This document shows, piece after piece, positions 8,900 through 18,100 of a stretch of DNA of 64,000 nt (within the stretch, counting starts at the first letter, position 1; each line of letters starts with the position of its first letter). Location of the stretch: assembly GCF_002368415.1 (NCBI RefSeq), contig NZ_AP018291.1, positions 1-64,000 of the forward strand, in the 5' to 3' direction. The notes under the pieces were generated by a model. The model worked only from the letters and a program-made list of their open reading frames with translations. It ran no database searches and was not told the DNA's origin. Source of the DNA: Calothrix sp. NIES-4105. Its GTDB lineage: Bacteria; Cyanobacteriota; Cyanobacteriia; Cyanobacteriales; Nostocaceae. The translations under genes and the position numbers were made by a program.

Positions 8900-10006
8900 A
8901 TGCTATGTACTTATTTCATGAATCAATTTTTCGTTCCTATTAAAGCGGCTTTTGATGAACAAACTGTCAATGTTTTAAATATTGATAGCGGCTTAGAGTT
9001 CTTAGCAGAAGACATATATTGTCTTTTTGTAAAAAACTTTACTCATGATTATGGGTATAAGAGTTTGATGGAAAGTCAATTAAATTCATCAAATATCTTA
9101 CCCCAAAATCTTAACTGTATTCGTACTGTACTAATTGATGGAGTTTTATATCAAAAGCAAACTTTAAACTGGTTAGCTTTGAGATATGTTTTTCAAAAAT
9201 TTGGGTATTCAAAAATAAAGGAGTTTGTACGTTGGGTACGTAAATCCTTGTCACCAGCATTAACTTTAGAAGGTAGTGATGAGACTAACTTAAAATCTGT
9301 TGAAGGCATCAAAGCCTTGTCTTGGTTTTTTTGTGAAAGTAATAGCTATATTGATTCCCTTGTTTCAATATATCAATCTAATTTATTTAATTTTTTTGGT
9401 ATCCCGCCTTCAATTATTCCTGTACTAAATAACTTTTGCAATTATAATAAAGGAATAAATGATACAGGCGCCTATTTAAATGCTGGCAAAACAGAAGTTA
9501 AGATAAGTGGCAGGCAAGAAAATAGAGATTTACGCTTACACACCGTACAGATAAATCAAGATATGGATTTGTCTTGCTACCAGTCTACTCATGCTTTGCA
9601 ATCCTATCAATACTACTTAAAACTACTTAAAAAGCAAATAATAATACCTGATTATGAAATATTGTATACCTCGGACTTAGCTGCTCGGTTGTTGCGTCAA
9701 CGCTACTTATCTCTAGTATCTATTATCTTAGGTTTCAATAATATCGACTACTTTAATCTTTACGATACTTTTGTCATTAGTCGTAGTAACTTACTTCTTG
9801 CTCAAGAACTAGATATTGCAATAATTTTTTTATCTAAAAAAAATCATAATTCTTATTTTTTGTTGCAAGTAATTGAAGGTGGTTTCTTTTTACAAACTTT
9901 GCTTGCTTGTACGTTAGCAGGAGCTATTGAGAAATCTTTATCACTGCAAATAAAGACCGCCTATATTAACTGGCTTAACTATCTTTTAGTCAATATTAAA
10001 CTTTAA
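8900..10006 (+). CDS. Hypothetical protein, first gene of the ParA-like operon
   Basis: 368 aa, mostly helical, rich in aromatic and leucine residues. No recognisable catalytic motif and no clear signal peptide; hydrophobic stretches near the C-terminus (FFLQTLLACTLAGAI) could be a membrane or core helix. An internal ATG at 8918 (MNQFFVPIKAAF) is an alternative start. The stop lies only 4 nt before the next start, so it is co-transcribed with two ParA-like ATPases and a membrane protein. By position it may be the adaptor or cargo of that ATPase pair; this is inference. Confidence 0.7.
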   Translation: MLCTYFMNQFFVPIKAAFDEQTVNVLNIDSGLEFLAEDIYCLFVKNFTHDYGYKSLMESQLNSSNILPQNLNCIRTVLIDGVLYQKQTLNWLALRYVFQKFGYSKIKEFVRWVRKSLSPALTLEGSDETNLKSVEGIKALSWFFCESNSYIDSLVSIYQSNLFNFFGIPPSIIPVLNNFCNYNKGINDTGAYLNAGKTEVKISGRQENRDLRLHTVQINQDMDLSCYQSTHALQSYQYYLKLLKKQIIIPDYEILYTSDLAARLLRQRYLSLVSIILGFNNIDYFNLYDTFVISRSNLLLAQELDIAIIFLSKKNHNSYFLLQVIEGGFFLQTLLACTLAGAIEKSLSLQIKTAYINWLNYLLVNIKL

Positions 10007-10010
10007 ATTT

Positions 10011-10949
10011 ATGTCGCAAAAAAACAAGAATCATAATTGTGATAAGCATGAAGCTAATCACGGAAATACTGCATGTCAAAAAAAACGTTTTGTAATTGTT
10101 ACTGGTGATAAGGGGGGTGTAGGTAAGAGTACTTTTGCTCGTGGATTATTTGATTATTATATTAAAAATAAGCTACCTTGTATTGGGTATGATGCAGATA
10201 CTCGTAATCCTCAGTTGGAGAGGCACTTTGCATCTGAGTTAGTACGATGCGTTAATATTTTTGAACGTGGTGGCGCCGATAGGTTGTTAACGGATTTAGA
10301 GGAAGAACCATCACCTTTAGTTTTACTTGATATGCCAGCGCAGTCTGGTGGCTATTTTACAAAGTTTGAAAGTGAGATATCATTTTTTGCACTACTGGAT
10401 GAGCTTGGTTATCGTGTAACAATGGCATCAGTATTGAATCGGGTGGTAGATTCTGTAAATGTGCTTAATGTTTTGCATAAGTATTGTGGTGATAGAGTTG
10501 ATTATGTAGTTGTTAAAAACTTATTTTATTCAGCAGATGATACAACACGATTTGAGCGTTATAACGAATGGGAAGGTAGAAAAAAATTAATTGCAGCAGG
10601 CGCAATAGAAATGGAAATTAAAGACCTATTTTATAAAACTTATGATTTTTTAGATGCTTATAGTATTAGTTTCAGCGATGCTTTAGAGCATGAAAAAACT
10701 ACCATAATAATTAAAGGTAGAATTAAGTCTTGGTTAGCAGAGTTTGAAAAAAATATTAAATTGGCGCCAGAATATTTGGGATTGAATACAAGTCCAATGT
10801 CGGACGAAGAATATGAGCCGACTAAAAAAATTATGTTGGAGACAAGAGAGAAGAAGAAAGAAATTGCCAAAATCACATTTTCAGAGGATGTAAAAGAAAG
10901 TCAATCACAGAAGGCAGAAGAAAAATCACAAGAACAGCAAGCTGCTTAA
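10011..10949 (+). CDS. ParA/MinD-like deviant Walker ATPase
   Basis: 312 aa. Residues about 26-45 read FVIVTGDKGGVGKST, the complete deviant Walker A box of the ParA/MinD family including the signature lysine (KGGVGKS). The switch region shows LLDMPAQSGGYF in place of the usual D-x-P. A lysine- and glutamate-rich tail of about 50 residues (KKKEIAKITFSEDVKESQSQ...) ends the protein. It is the second gene of a tight operon (gaps of 4 and 3 nt) with the 10953 ATPase. It resembles orphan ParA-like proteins of mobilisation or positioning systems more than the partition ParA at 35269. Confidence 0.8.
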   Translation: MSQKNKNHNCDKHEANHGNTACQKKRFVIVTGDKGGVGKSTFARGLFDYYIKNKLPCIGYDADTRNPQLERHFASELVRCVNIFERGGADRLLTDLEEEPSPLVLLDMPAQSGGYFTKFESEISFFALLDELGYRVTMASVLNRVVDSVNVLNVLHKYCGDRVDYVVVKNLFYSADDTTRFERYNEWEGRKKLIAAGAIEMEIKDLFYKTYDFLDAYSISFSDALEHEKTTIIIKGRIKSWLAEFEKNIKLAPEYLGLNTSPMSDEEYEPTKKIMLETREKKKEIAKITFSEDVKESQSQKAEEKSQEQQAA

Positions 10950-10952
10950 TAT

Positions 10953-11675
10953 ATGAAGCGAATAATTATCACATCAGGCGATGCGAGAGTTGGGAAAAGT
11001 ACTATGAGCAAGTTGTTGTTAGATTTATATTTATCTGAAGGCTTAGTTGTATATGCGGCTTATAATGGGCATCGCAATAAATTAGAAGCTTATCAAAAAA
11101 AAATGGATATTCATAAATTTAATCTGGAGCGCGGAGATTATGATGAATTTATCGGTAAGCTTGATTCTAGCGGTGAAATCGATGTTGTGTTGATGGATAT
11201 GCCTGGTCAGGTTCTACCTGAATTTATAAAATTTGAGCGTGACACTTGTTTGTTTGAAGGATTGTACTCTATAGGATATAGGGTCGTTTTTTTAAATCCA
11301 ATCTCATATCGACAAGATTGTATGTATTATGTTAAAGAACTATTTCATGAATTCAAAGCTAGTGCTGACTATGTAATAGTAAAAAATGAGTGCTTTGGTA
11401 AAAAATTTCCTTACTTTGATGTTGATATTCAGTCAAGTGTTAAAAGCTTTGACGGAGCTATAATGCAATTACCATCTTTAAGTAAGTTTGCTTATTATCG
11501 TTTAGAAGAAGTAGGGTGTATTTATTCGGATGGCGCATTGAAAAAACCAGATGAGGCAATTAGTAAAAAGCTTGGTGTTGTTGAGCGGTCATTAATATTC
11601 AATTGGTTAAATAAATTTAAGCGAAATATTTATTCGGATAAAAAGTTAATAGAGTATTTTGGATTAGCAGTATGA
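10953..11675 (+). CDS. Second ParA-like ATPase lacking the signature lysine
   Basis: 240 aa, homologous in layout to the preceding gene. The P-loop reads IITSGDARVGKST, so the catalytic lysine is kept, but the first 'signature' lysine of KGG is replaced (GDARVGKS). A matching switch motif VVLMDMPGQVLPEF follows near residue 80. It could heterodimerise with the 10011 product, with this subunit catalytically modified; that is inference. It overlaps the next gene by 4 bp (ATGA). Confidence 0.75.
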   Translation: MKRIIITSGDARVGKSTMSKLLLDLYLSEGLVVYAAYNGHRNKLEAYQKKMDIHKFNLERGDYDEFIGKLDSSGEIDVVLMDMPGQVLPEFIKFERDTCLFEGLYSIGYRVVFLNPISYRQDCMYYVKELFHEFKASADYVIVKNECFGKKFPYFDVDIQSSVKSFDGAIMQLPSLSKFAYYRLEEVGCIYSDGALKKPDEAISKKLGVVERSLIFNWLNKFKRNIYSDKKLIEYFGLAV

Positions 11676-12277
11676 ATATAGAAGTAGATACCACAGAAGA
11701 CAATAATAAACTGCACGAATACATTCAGTTGATGGGGATTGATATGGATGACCCTATTTTCAATGTATACGCGCAGATAGGTGAAACCCAAAACATGTTG
11801 CAGCAGTTGCCAGCACAAATATCCAAGATAGCCAACGGGTGGGTGCAAATGGTGGATACGAAGCTGGACTATGCCGCACGTGTGGCATTGCAAAACCAGG
11901 AAACAGCCATAGCTGAGGCAGCAAAAAACCTGATAAAAGCTACTGGAGCTAATATACCTCTTAGTATTACGCTTAGTAATATGAAGATTGCTCAAATAGC
12001 TGGAGGGGTTGGTGCAATTTTGGCGTTAGGCGTTGGAATTGGAGTGTTTTTATCTTCAACGGTTGCCACTAACACATCCACTTCAGGTAAACCATTGAGT
12101 AAAGCTGATACTCAATTACTCGAATGGGCGCGTTCGGAGGATGGCAAAATAGCTCGTAATGTATATAATAAAAATTCTGTTATTCTTAAAGGATGTGCAG
12201 AACAATCTAAATTCCAAGGGTCATGCATTATAGATATTAATGGCGTTATTCCTATGCCAACTCGTTCTCGTAAATAA
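11672..12277 (+). CDS. Single-pass membrane protein, last gene of the ParA-like operon
   Basis: 201 aa. The first 100 residues are acidic and helical (IEVDTTEDNNKLHEYIQL..., QTAIAEAAKNLIKATGAN). One strong transmembrane helix follows at about 112-132 (GGVGAILALGVGIGVFL), then about 65 residues with two cysteines (GCAEQSKFQGSC) that could form a disulfide outside the cytoplasm. It is translationally coupled to the ATPase upstream. The operon thus combines an unknown protein, two ParA-like ATPases and a membrane anchor, a plan consistent with positioning or transfer machinery. No specific function can be assigned. Confidence 0.75.
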   Translation: MNIEVDTTEDNNKLHEYIQLMGIDMDDPIFNVYAQIGETQNMLQQLPAQISKIANGWVQMVDTKLDYAARVALQNQETAIAEAAKNLIKATGANIPLSITLSNMKIAQIAGGVGAILALGVGIGVFLSSTVATNTSTSGKPLSKADTQLLEWARSEDGKIARNVYNKNSVILKGCAEQSKFQGSCIIDINGVIPMPTRSRK

Positions 12278-12302
12278 ACCGACGTATCCTAAAATTCTGT
12301 AT

Positions 12303-13061
12303 TTACCCCCCTTTTACAAAATTACGCATTTTCACTTTGTCGGCAAATGAGTCACTGTAATTTTCGTTTATATACTTACTAACTTCGCCTTCAGTAAAAA
12401 CAGATGCTTTTCGTCTATCAATTAATCCTAGTTCCTCTGCTATGTTTACAGCTTGTATTCTGTTCTTCGCACTTAGTTTTGTAAAAATGTTGTGTGTGTG
12501 ACACCTAACTGTTCCCTCTGTTATGTAAAGTTTGTTTGCTATTTCATCATTCTGTAGCCCTTGTGCAATTAGTTTTAATACAGTTAATTCACGTGCTGTA
12601 ATATCATGTTGCGAACTACGGGAACTTTTTCGATAATCGTTAATCAATACCTTACTGATGTTTGAATCTAACCAAGACTCTCCCCTTGCTGTAACACGAA
12701 TTGCCTCGGTTAGTTTTGTGATGTCTGTATACTTGGTAAAGAAGGAATCGGCGCCATTATTGATGGCAGCACCAACGACTTCTCTGTTAATATTACCGGA
12801 AACTACGAGTATTCCAATTTCATCGTTAAACCTGCTTTTGATTTTTTCAATTACTTGTATCCCATCAATGTCAGGTAAACCAATGTCACATATGACAACT
12901 CTTGGCAGGTTCTCCTCTACCATTCTCAATCCTTGAATCCCAAATTTTGTATCCCCTACTACTTTAATAAGTGTATCACCATTTTGATTTTCCAAATTAC
13001 ATTTTATACCATACTTAGTAAATTCATCATCCTCAATTAGCACTGTTCTTATTATATTCAT
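12303..13061 (-). CDS. NarL/FixJ-type response regulator
   Basis: 252 aa from the preferred start MNIIRTVLIEDDEF; an in-frame ATG at 13124 adds 21 unlikely residues. The N-terminal receiver has the acidic pair EDD at 10-12, phospho-acceptor D59 (VICDIGLPD) and a conserved lysine (FFTKY). The C-terminal LuxR/NarL helix-turn-helix (LTVLKLIAQGLQNDEIANKL, TEGTVRCHTHNIFTKL) follows, then an extra ~40-residue tail. The histidine kinase at 13296 is transcribed divergently from the 234-bp gap and is the likely partner. Whether the pair controls plasmid genes cannot be told. Confidence 0.88.
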   Translation of the reverse strand: MNIIRTVLIEDDEFTKYGIKCNLENQNGDTLIKVVGDTKFGIQGLRMVEENLPRVVICDIGLPDIDGIQVIEKIKSRFNDEIGILVVSGNINREVVGAAINNGADSFFTKYTDITKLTEAIRVTARGESWLDSNISKVLINDYRKSSRSSQHDITARELTVLKLIAQGLQNDEIANKLYITEGTVRCHTHNIFTKLSAKNRIQAVNIAEELGLIDRRKASVFTEGEVSKYINENYSDSFADKVKMRNFVKGG

Positions 13062-13295
13062 TACAAGTAATTTAATAAAATAGGAATTGTATATTATATT
13101 ACAACATGATTTTTTACAATACAATATGTTTTCAAATAATTATTTTTATTTTCAAATAGTATAAAAACAACCTTAAGGTAATGTGAAGTTATTGAAAAGC
13201 TTCTATTTATAAAATTAATACTAATGGTAGAGAAATATTAAGTACTTATTATCTATAATTTATACTCTAGTTGAAAATATATAATAGACATAGCT

Positions 13296-14339
13296 GTGTT
13301 AGATTTTACTGTTCATATATTTAGTAACGATTTTAAGTTAAAGCAAGAACTGCTAAAATCATTACATGCGTTTTCTATAGACGCAGTATTTGTTGATAAT
13401 TATTCATTGTTACGACCTAGTACAAAAAATGCAATGCTGTTGGATGCTAGCTTTGACGATGAAAAGACTATAGATTTAGACTTGTCGTTTCCTGTATTAA
13501 AAGTAATGAAATCATATCCTGAATTTGAAAGGATAGATTTTCATGATTTTATTATTTATCCATTTCAGTATGAAGAATTATATTGCCGAATAATCAATTT
13601 ATATAATCTATATAAAAATATTAATCACTATGATTTAGTTAATAGTAAATTTAAATCATATTTATCAAATTTATCTCATGATGTATATAGTCCTATTAAA
13701 TTAATACAAACTCAAATAAGATATTTAAGTTCTAATACGAATATAGAAAATTCTGGTGAAGTGTTTAAGTCAGTGTTAGGACAACTAGATAATGTAGCAA
13801 ATATTTTACTTTCTGTTCCTTATTCATCAATTGCTTTAGATAGTTTAGTGATTAAAAATGATTTGTCACTTGTGAATATTACAAATTTAGTTAGTGATGT
13901 TGTTAGTCAGCTTGATTTCTATGCAGAAAAGCAAGGCGTAAAGGTTATATATAACAGTATAACAGAAAAAGCTGAAAAGCCTTTTATATGCATGAATTAT
14001 ACATATTTTTGGCGAATGGTATACAATTTATTATTTAACGCAATAAAATATAGTCTTGGTGGTGGGGTTGTTAGATTATCTTTATTAAGAAATAGAAGTA
14101 TTTTGAAGTTTGTTGTAGCTGATACTGGTGTTGGTATGACACCTGAGCAACTGTCGCATATCCGTCAATATTTGATGTCACAGCAGGAGGAGGAGAGAAA
14201 TAGTAGATTTGGGCGAGGTATGGTTGTAATAAAGCTCGTAGCAAATTATTTGAAAGCAACTGTAAATGTTGATTCAAAGCTAGGTGTTGGTACAACATTT
14301 ACAATTGAGTTTAAGGATGTTTATTGGCGCCTATCCTAA
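13296..14339 (+). CDS. Histidine kinase with degenerate N-terminal receiver
   Basis: 347 aa from a GTG; no clear ribosome binding site, so the start is uncertain. Residues 1-110 look like a receiver fold without a clean acidic pocket. The H-box follows (SNLSHDVYSP, phospho-acceptor H128), then N-box (NLLFNAIKYS), G1 (VADTGVGMTPEQL) and G2 (SRFGRGMVVIK). There are no transmembrane helices, so it is a cytosolic hybrid-type kinase. It is divergent from the NarL-type regulator and converges with the 14331 gene, overlapping it by 9 bp. The single GGCGCC in it is at the extreme 3' end. Confidence 0.85.
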   Translation: MLDFTVHIFSNDFKLKQELLKSLHAFSIDAVFVDNYSLLRPSTKNAMLLDASFDDEKTIDLDLSFPVLKVMKSYPEFERIDFHDFIIYPFQYEELYCRIINLYNLYKNINHYDLVNSKFKSYLSNLSHDVYSPIKLIQTQIRYLSSNTNIENSGEVFKSVLGQLDNVANILLSVPYSSIALDSLVIKNDLSLVNITNLVSDVVSQLDFYAEKQGVKVIYNSITEKAEKPFICMNYTYFWRMVYNLLFNAIKYSLGGGVVRLSLLRNRSILKFVVADTGVGMTPEQLSHIRQYLMSQQEEERNSRFGRGMVVIKLVANYLKATVNVDSKLGVGTTFTIEFKDVYWRLS

Positions 14340-15173
14340 TCCCTCTTCCTTAGATTCACGTTGTTCTTTATTTTGATTATTCTTTTCTTGGTTAGCTTTC
14401 TCGAAGAGTACTTTGAATCTATCAAACTCATCGCGAGTTAAATTGTTGAGAATAATTTGGTATTCTTGTTCTTTGTTACCTTTGCTGGCAGTGAGTGCAT
14501 TTGCTATATCTGGAGATGATGTATTTTTTCTATCGAGTGTTATCCGCTGTTCCTCATCCCCTAAGCGAAGCATGGCAGTAAAATTATCATTTTCATAAGT
14601 GATGCTATCTCTATTAATATCGCTTTTACCATAGGAAGCAATTTTATCAGCAACAACTGGTATTACGTATTGTTTCACTTCATTGTCAGTAGGCTGCTGT
14701 AAATTTGTTTCGCTCTCCTGGTAAATTTCGTTAACGCTTTCACCTTCAATATTTGAAGGCGCCTCTATATTTGCTACAATATCTGGTTGTTTTTTACTAT
14801 CTTGCTCAAATGTATTTGATTGAACATTGGATTGCGTATTGATTTGGGTAGGAGATTGACTTTTAATTTTAGTTTCAGTTTTTGCTATAATTTGATTATT
14901 TTGAATTTCTATATAATCAGATGCTAAATTTTTATTTGACGATATTGACTGATTTCCTCTAGCTTTAATGTAGTTGCCTATACCTTTTAATATATCTAGT
15001 TTTTTCTCATCACTTAACGATTTGCTTTCTTCTTTAAGTTGTTCAAGTCTATCTTTAGTTAGAGTGCTGTTTGTTCTTGCTTCTTTGAAAACGGCAGCAA
15101 ATTGTGCATAGGTAAGGTTACTGCCTGTTAATTCTTTAACTTTATCTACTACTTCTATAAAATTTGATGACAT
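14331..15173 (-). CDS. Hypothetical partner of the giant polymerase-like protein
   Basis: 280 aa. It begins 4 nt after the stop of the 3013-aa gene, so the two form one transcription unit. The N-terminal 70 residues are compact and helical (VVDKVKELTGSNLTYAQF...LKGIGNYIKARG). The centre is a low-complexity Q/S/T/N-rich linker (TQINTQSNVQSNTFEQDS). The C-terminal part (YVIPVVADKIASYGKSDINRDS..., FTAMLRLGDEEQRITLDRKN) could be a small beta domain, ending in a highly charged tail. No known family recognised. The coupling to the giant gene suggests a subunit, chaperone or substrate adaptor. Confidence 0.7.
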   Translation of the reverse strand: MSSNFIEVVDKVKELTGSNLTYAQFAAVFKEARTNSTLTKDRLEQLKEESKSLSDEKKLDILKGIGNYIKARGNQSISSNKNLASDYIEIQNNQIIAKTETKIKSQSPTQINTQSNVQSNTFEQDSKKQPDIVANIEAPSNIEGESVNEIYQESETNLQQPTDNEVKQYVIPVVADKIASYGKSDINRDSITYENDNFTAMLRLGDEEQRITLDRKNTSSPDIANALTASKGNKEQEYQIILNNLTRDEFDRFKVLFEKANQEKNNQNKEQRESKEEGLG

Positions 15174-15177
15174 TTGT

Positions 15178-18100
15178 TTATACCGCTAATTGAGTTTTGA
15201 CGTTATTGAGTGCGCTATCAATTTGGAAGTTCATGTATTTCAAATCTTTGACAAATTTATCATCAACATTGTTGGTTTTAACTTTACCTTCCTTAATTAA
15301 TAGTATGGTGTTATCATTTTCATCTTTGGCAAGTAAGTTTTTGTTGTTTGAATCTATAGCAAATTTATAACCATCTTTAGTTTGTACACTTGATATGTTA
15401 TTATTCAAGCTTCCGATAGTACTTACAACATGCTGTATTCTTCTTGTTATATCATTAATATTCTCTAATTCTTCTAAATCTTTATTCATATGTGGAAATG
15501 CTTTGTCAAGGTTAAGGTTTTCACGGTTTTGGTAAGATTCAATAATATCACCAATTCTTTTGACATATCTTTCATCTTTACCAAGTTTATCGGCAACTTC
15601 TTGCCATTTGCCTAGCATTAATAATGTACCTGCGCGCATTTGCTCTATAGTATCGTCCATTTTACCAAATGCTGGCATTGATTCATTAAATGTTGCATTA
15701 ATAGTAATTTTATCTTTTTCTTTATTATTCTCATTTGGTGTAAATGTAGGAGGTGTTTTTTGGTTACTGGTGTCATGCTCTGACGTAATTGTATTTTGAA
15801 TAGCTTTTTCGTATCCTGTAATTAGGCTACGAATATATCTTGACTCTTCGCCTTTTCCTTCCCAATACTCGTTTTTGCTGCCCACTTTATACTCGCACTG
15901 TTTTAACCACTCTACTCCACCGTTATCTTTTACAGCTTGCAATAATTCGGGGTTTTGCTCAAAGCGTGCTTGTTGGATTTCTGCCATTAAATTTACTCTT
16001 GCTTCACCTAAAGGTAGAGTTTCTTTGTAAGCAGAAAATGCCTGTTCAACTGACGCAAACGGCACCCCTTTGGGTTTATCTTCTGCGTAAAGCTCTATTT
16101 TGCTGCTATTTTTTAAGACTTGTATATTATCTCTAAATGATACTGGATAGTCTTCATCAATGGCGCCAAGCTCTTTTGATTTAACGGTTGTACTTGTTAA
16201 TGCGGCGCCAAGTTTTGTGGAGCGTGAGTTGATGATGATTCCTGGCGCGATAGTATCTATATTGCTGTTTTGTGGTGCGGTGGTATTTTTTGTTGGTGCC
16301 TCATTGGGTGTTTCTTGTGGCGGTTTGACTTTGTTGGGTGTTTCTGCAACCCTCTCGTTTACATTAGCAACCAAGTATCCTTTACCACTATCAGTAATTT
16401 TGTATTTATTATCTTGAAGGAATTTTTTGATGAGTTGGTCGCCTCCAGATGCGTCACCAACAACAAAAGTTGCTTTGGCTTCTATAGCCTTACTAAGAAG
16501 TGGCTCATAATGTTGTTTAAAAATCTGTTCTATTTGAGGCATCGTTACACCGCGCCAAGGACCATTGGCACTGACCATGATTATGTCGTTTTTGCTATAT
16601 TTACCTGTATTGGCAAGCCCAATTTTATCCCAGGCTTCTGTGTAATTGCGTGTAGACGATGGTGTTTCTGGTGGCGCCGCTGACTTGCCGATAAACTGAG
16701 TAGCGATTTCAGCCATAGCAATGTCCTTCGGCATATTTTTTGCGACTCTTTCATTAAGGGGTGCAAGTTCCGCAAGTGGGTTCATAGTTTTAGGGGGCAG
16801 CTCCTCCGTGCGAGGATTTTCCCTTGTTGAAGTGATTGCGGGTAATTCAGAGTTTTGTGTTTTTTGAATTACGTTGGTGTAGGCTTCACTCAAGGCGCGT
16901 ATAAATTTTGATTCTTTGCCAAAACCTTCCCATTGCTTGTCATCTTGGTTTGTAACCTTAGCTTTCTCAAGGTATTCAATACCACCTAACTTGGTAATGG
17001 TGGCAGTAATACGTGGGTGCTGTTCGAGCTTGGCTTGTAGTACTTCTACCATTAATTTATATGGGTCTGAGGCTGGGTTAGTTTGTTTTTGATGTTCGTA
17101 TGCGTGTTCAGCAGACTTATATGGCGCCCCTTCTGGTTTAAAGTCGTGCGTTTCTCTACCATATTTACCAAATGACGCTTCTGGATTACCGTTTATCGAA
17201 ATTTCATAATTTGATGTTAGATTCCCTAATTTTTTAGCAAGGTCAGTTGCATTATCCAGCACTGTACCTATACCAGCTTTTGCACTGGAGTTTATTTCTA
17301 CACTTGAGAACGGTACTATTTTACCATTGACGTAATCCCCTAATGGTTCCATGAACAGGCCATACAGGGGCTGCTTATTATCAATCTTTTCAGATTGTAT
17401 TGTTAAAAGCTCGCTAACATTGTGTTTTTCCCAATTTACCCATGCACGCTGATAATCAGGATTATCAATTATTTCCTTGGTAATTTTGTATTGCTTACCA
17501 ACGCGAAAGGCAACTTGTTTGCCATCTTTTCCTTCGGCAAGTGCAATGTCTCCTTCTTTGATGCCATATTTTTTGTAATAATTTTCACTTCTTGTGGAGT
17601 GTACCCTTCCTTGACTCCGCATAGCGTCTATTGTGGTTGTAGCATTAATAGATTTGTCGGGATTAGTTAAGTTCCAGGTCATTGTTACTGGCGTGCCTGA
17701 TATTTTAGGCGCATCTGGTATATTAGGAGATTTTGCACTTTGTTGAATATTATTACCTATACGAATTATTTGTGCTAATTCTGCTGCGGCTAGTGACGGG
17801 TATTGACGTTCTACTTGAATGCTGCCACCTGGTGACCATTCGCTTGCTTTAATGGTAAGGTTTTGATTTGAATTAACTATTGCATGCGGCGGTTGGTTTG
17901 ATTGTAAAAAACTATTATATTTTTCACGAACTTCTTTGCTTTGCTCTAAATCTTTTATTGACCAAATGTTGACGCTCCATCTACCAACTTCAGTATTGAG
18001 GGCTGCATGTGCATTTTTGCAGTGGAACCTTGTGACTGTGCCCGACGCCAACTCAAATTCATCAACTGGAGTATTAGCTTTTTCATCACGCCATTCATTC

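Noticed and set aside
16270-16683. Several plus-strand frames antisense to the giant gene (for example 16270-16683, 21512-21991)
   Set aside because: Low-complexity shadows rich in F, C and S of a clearly coding minus strand.
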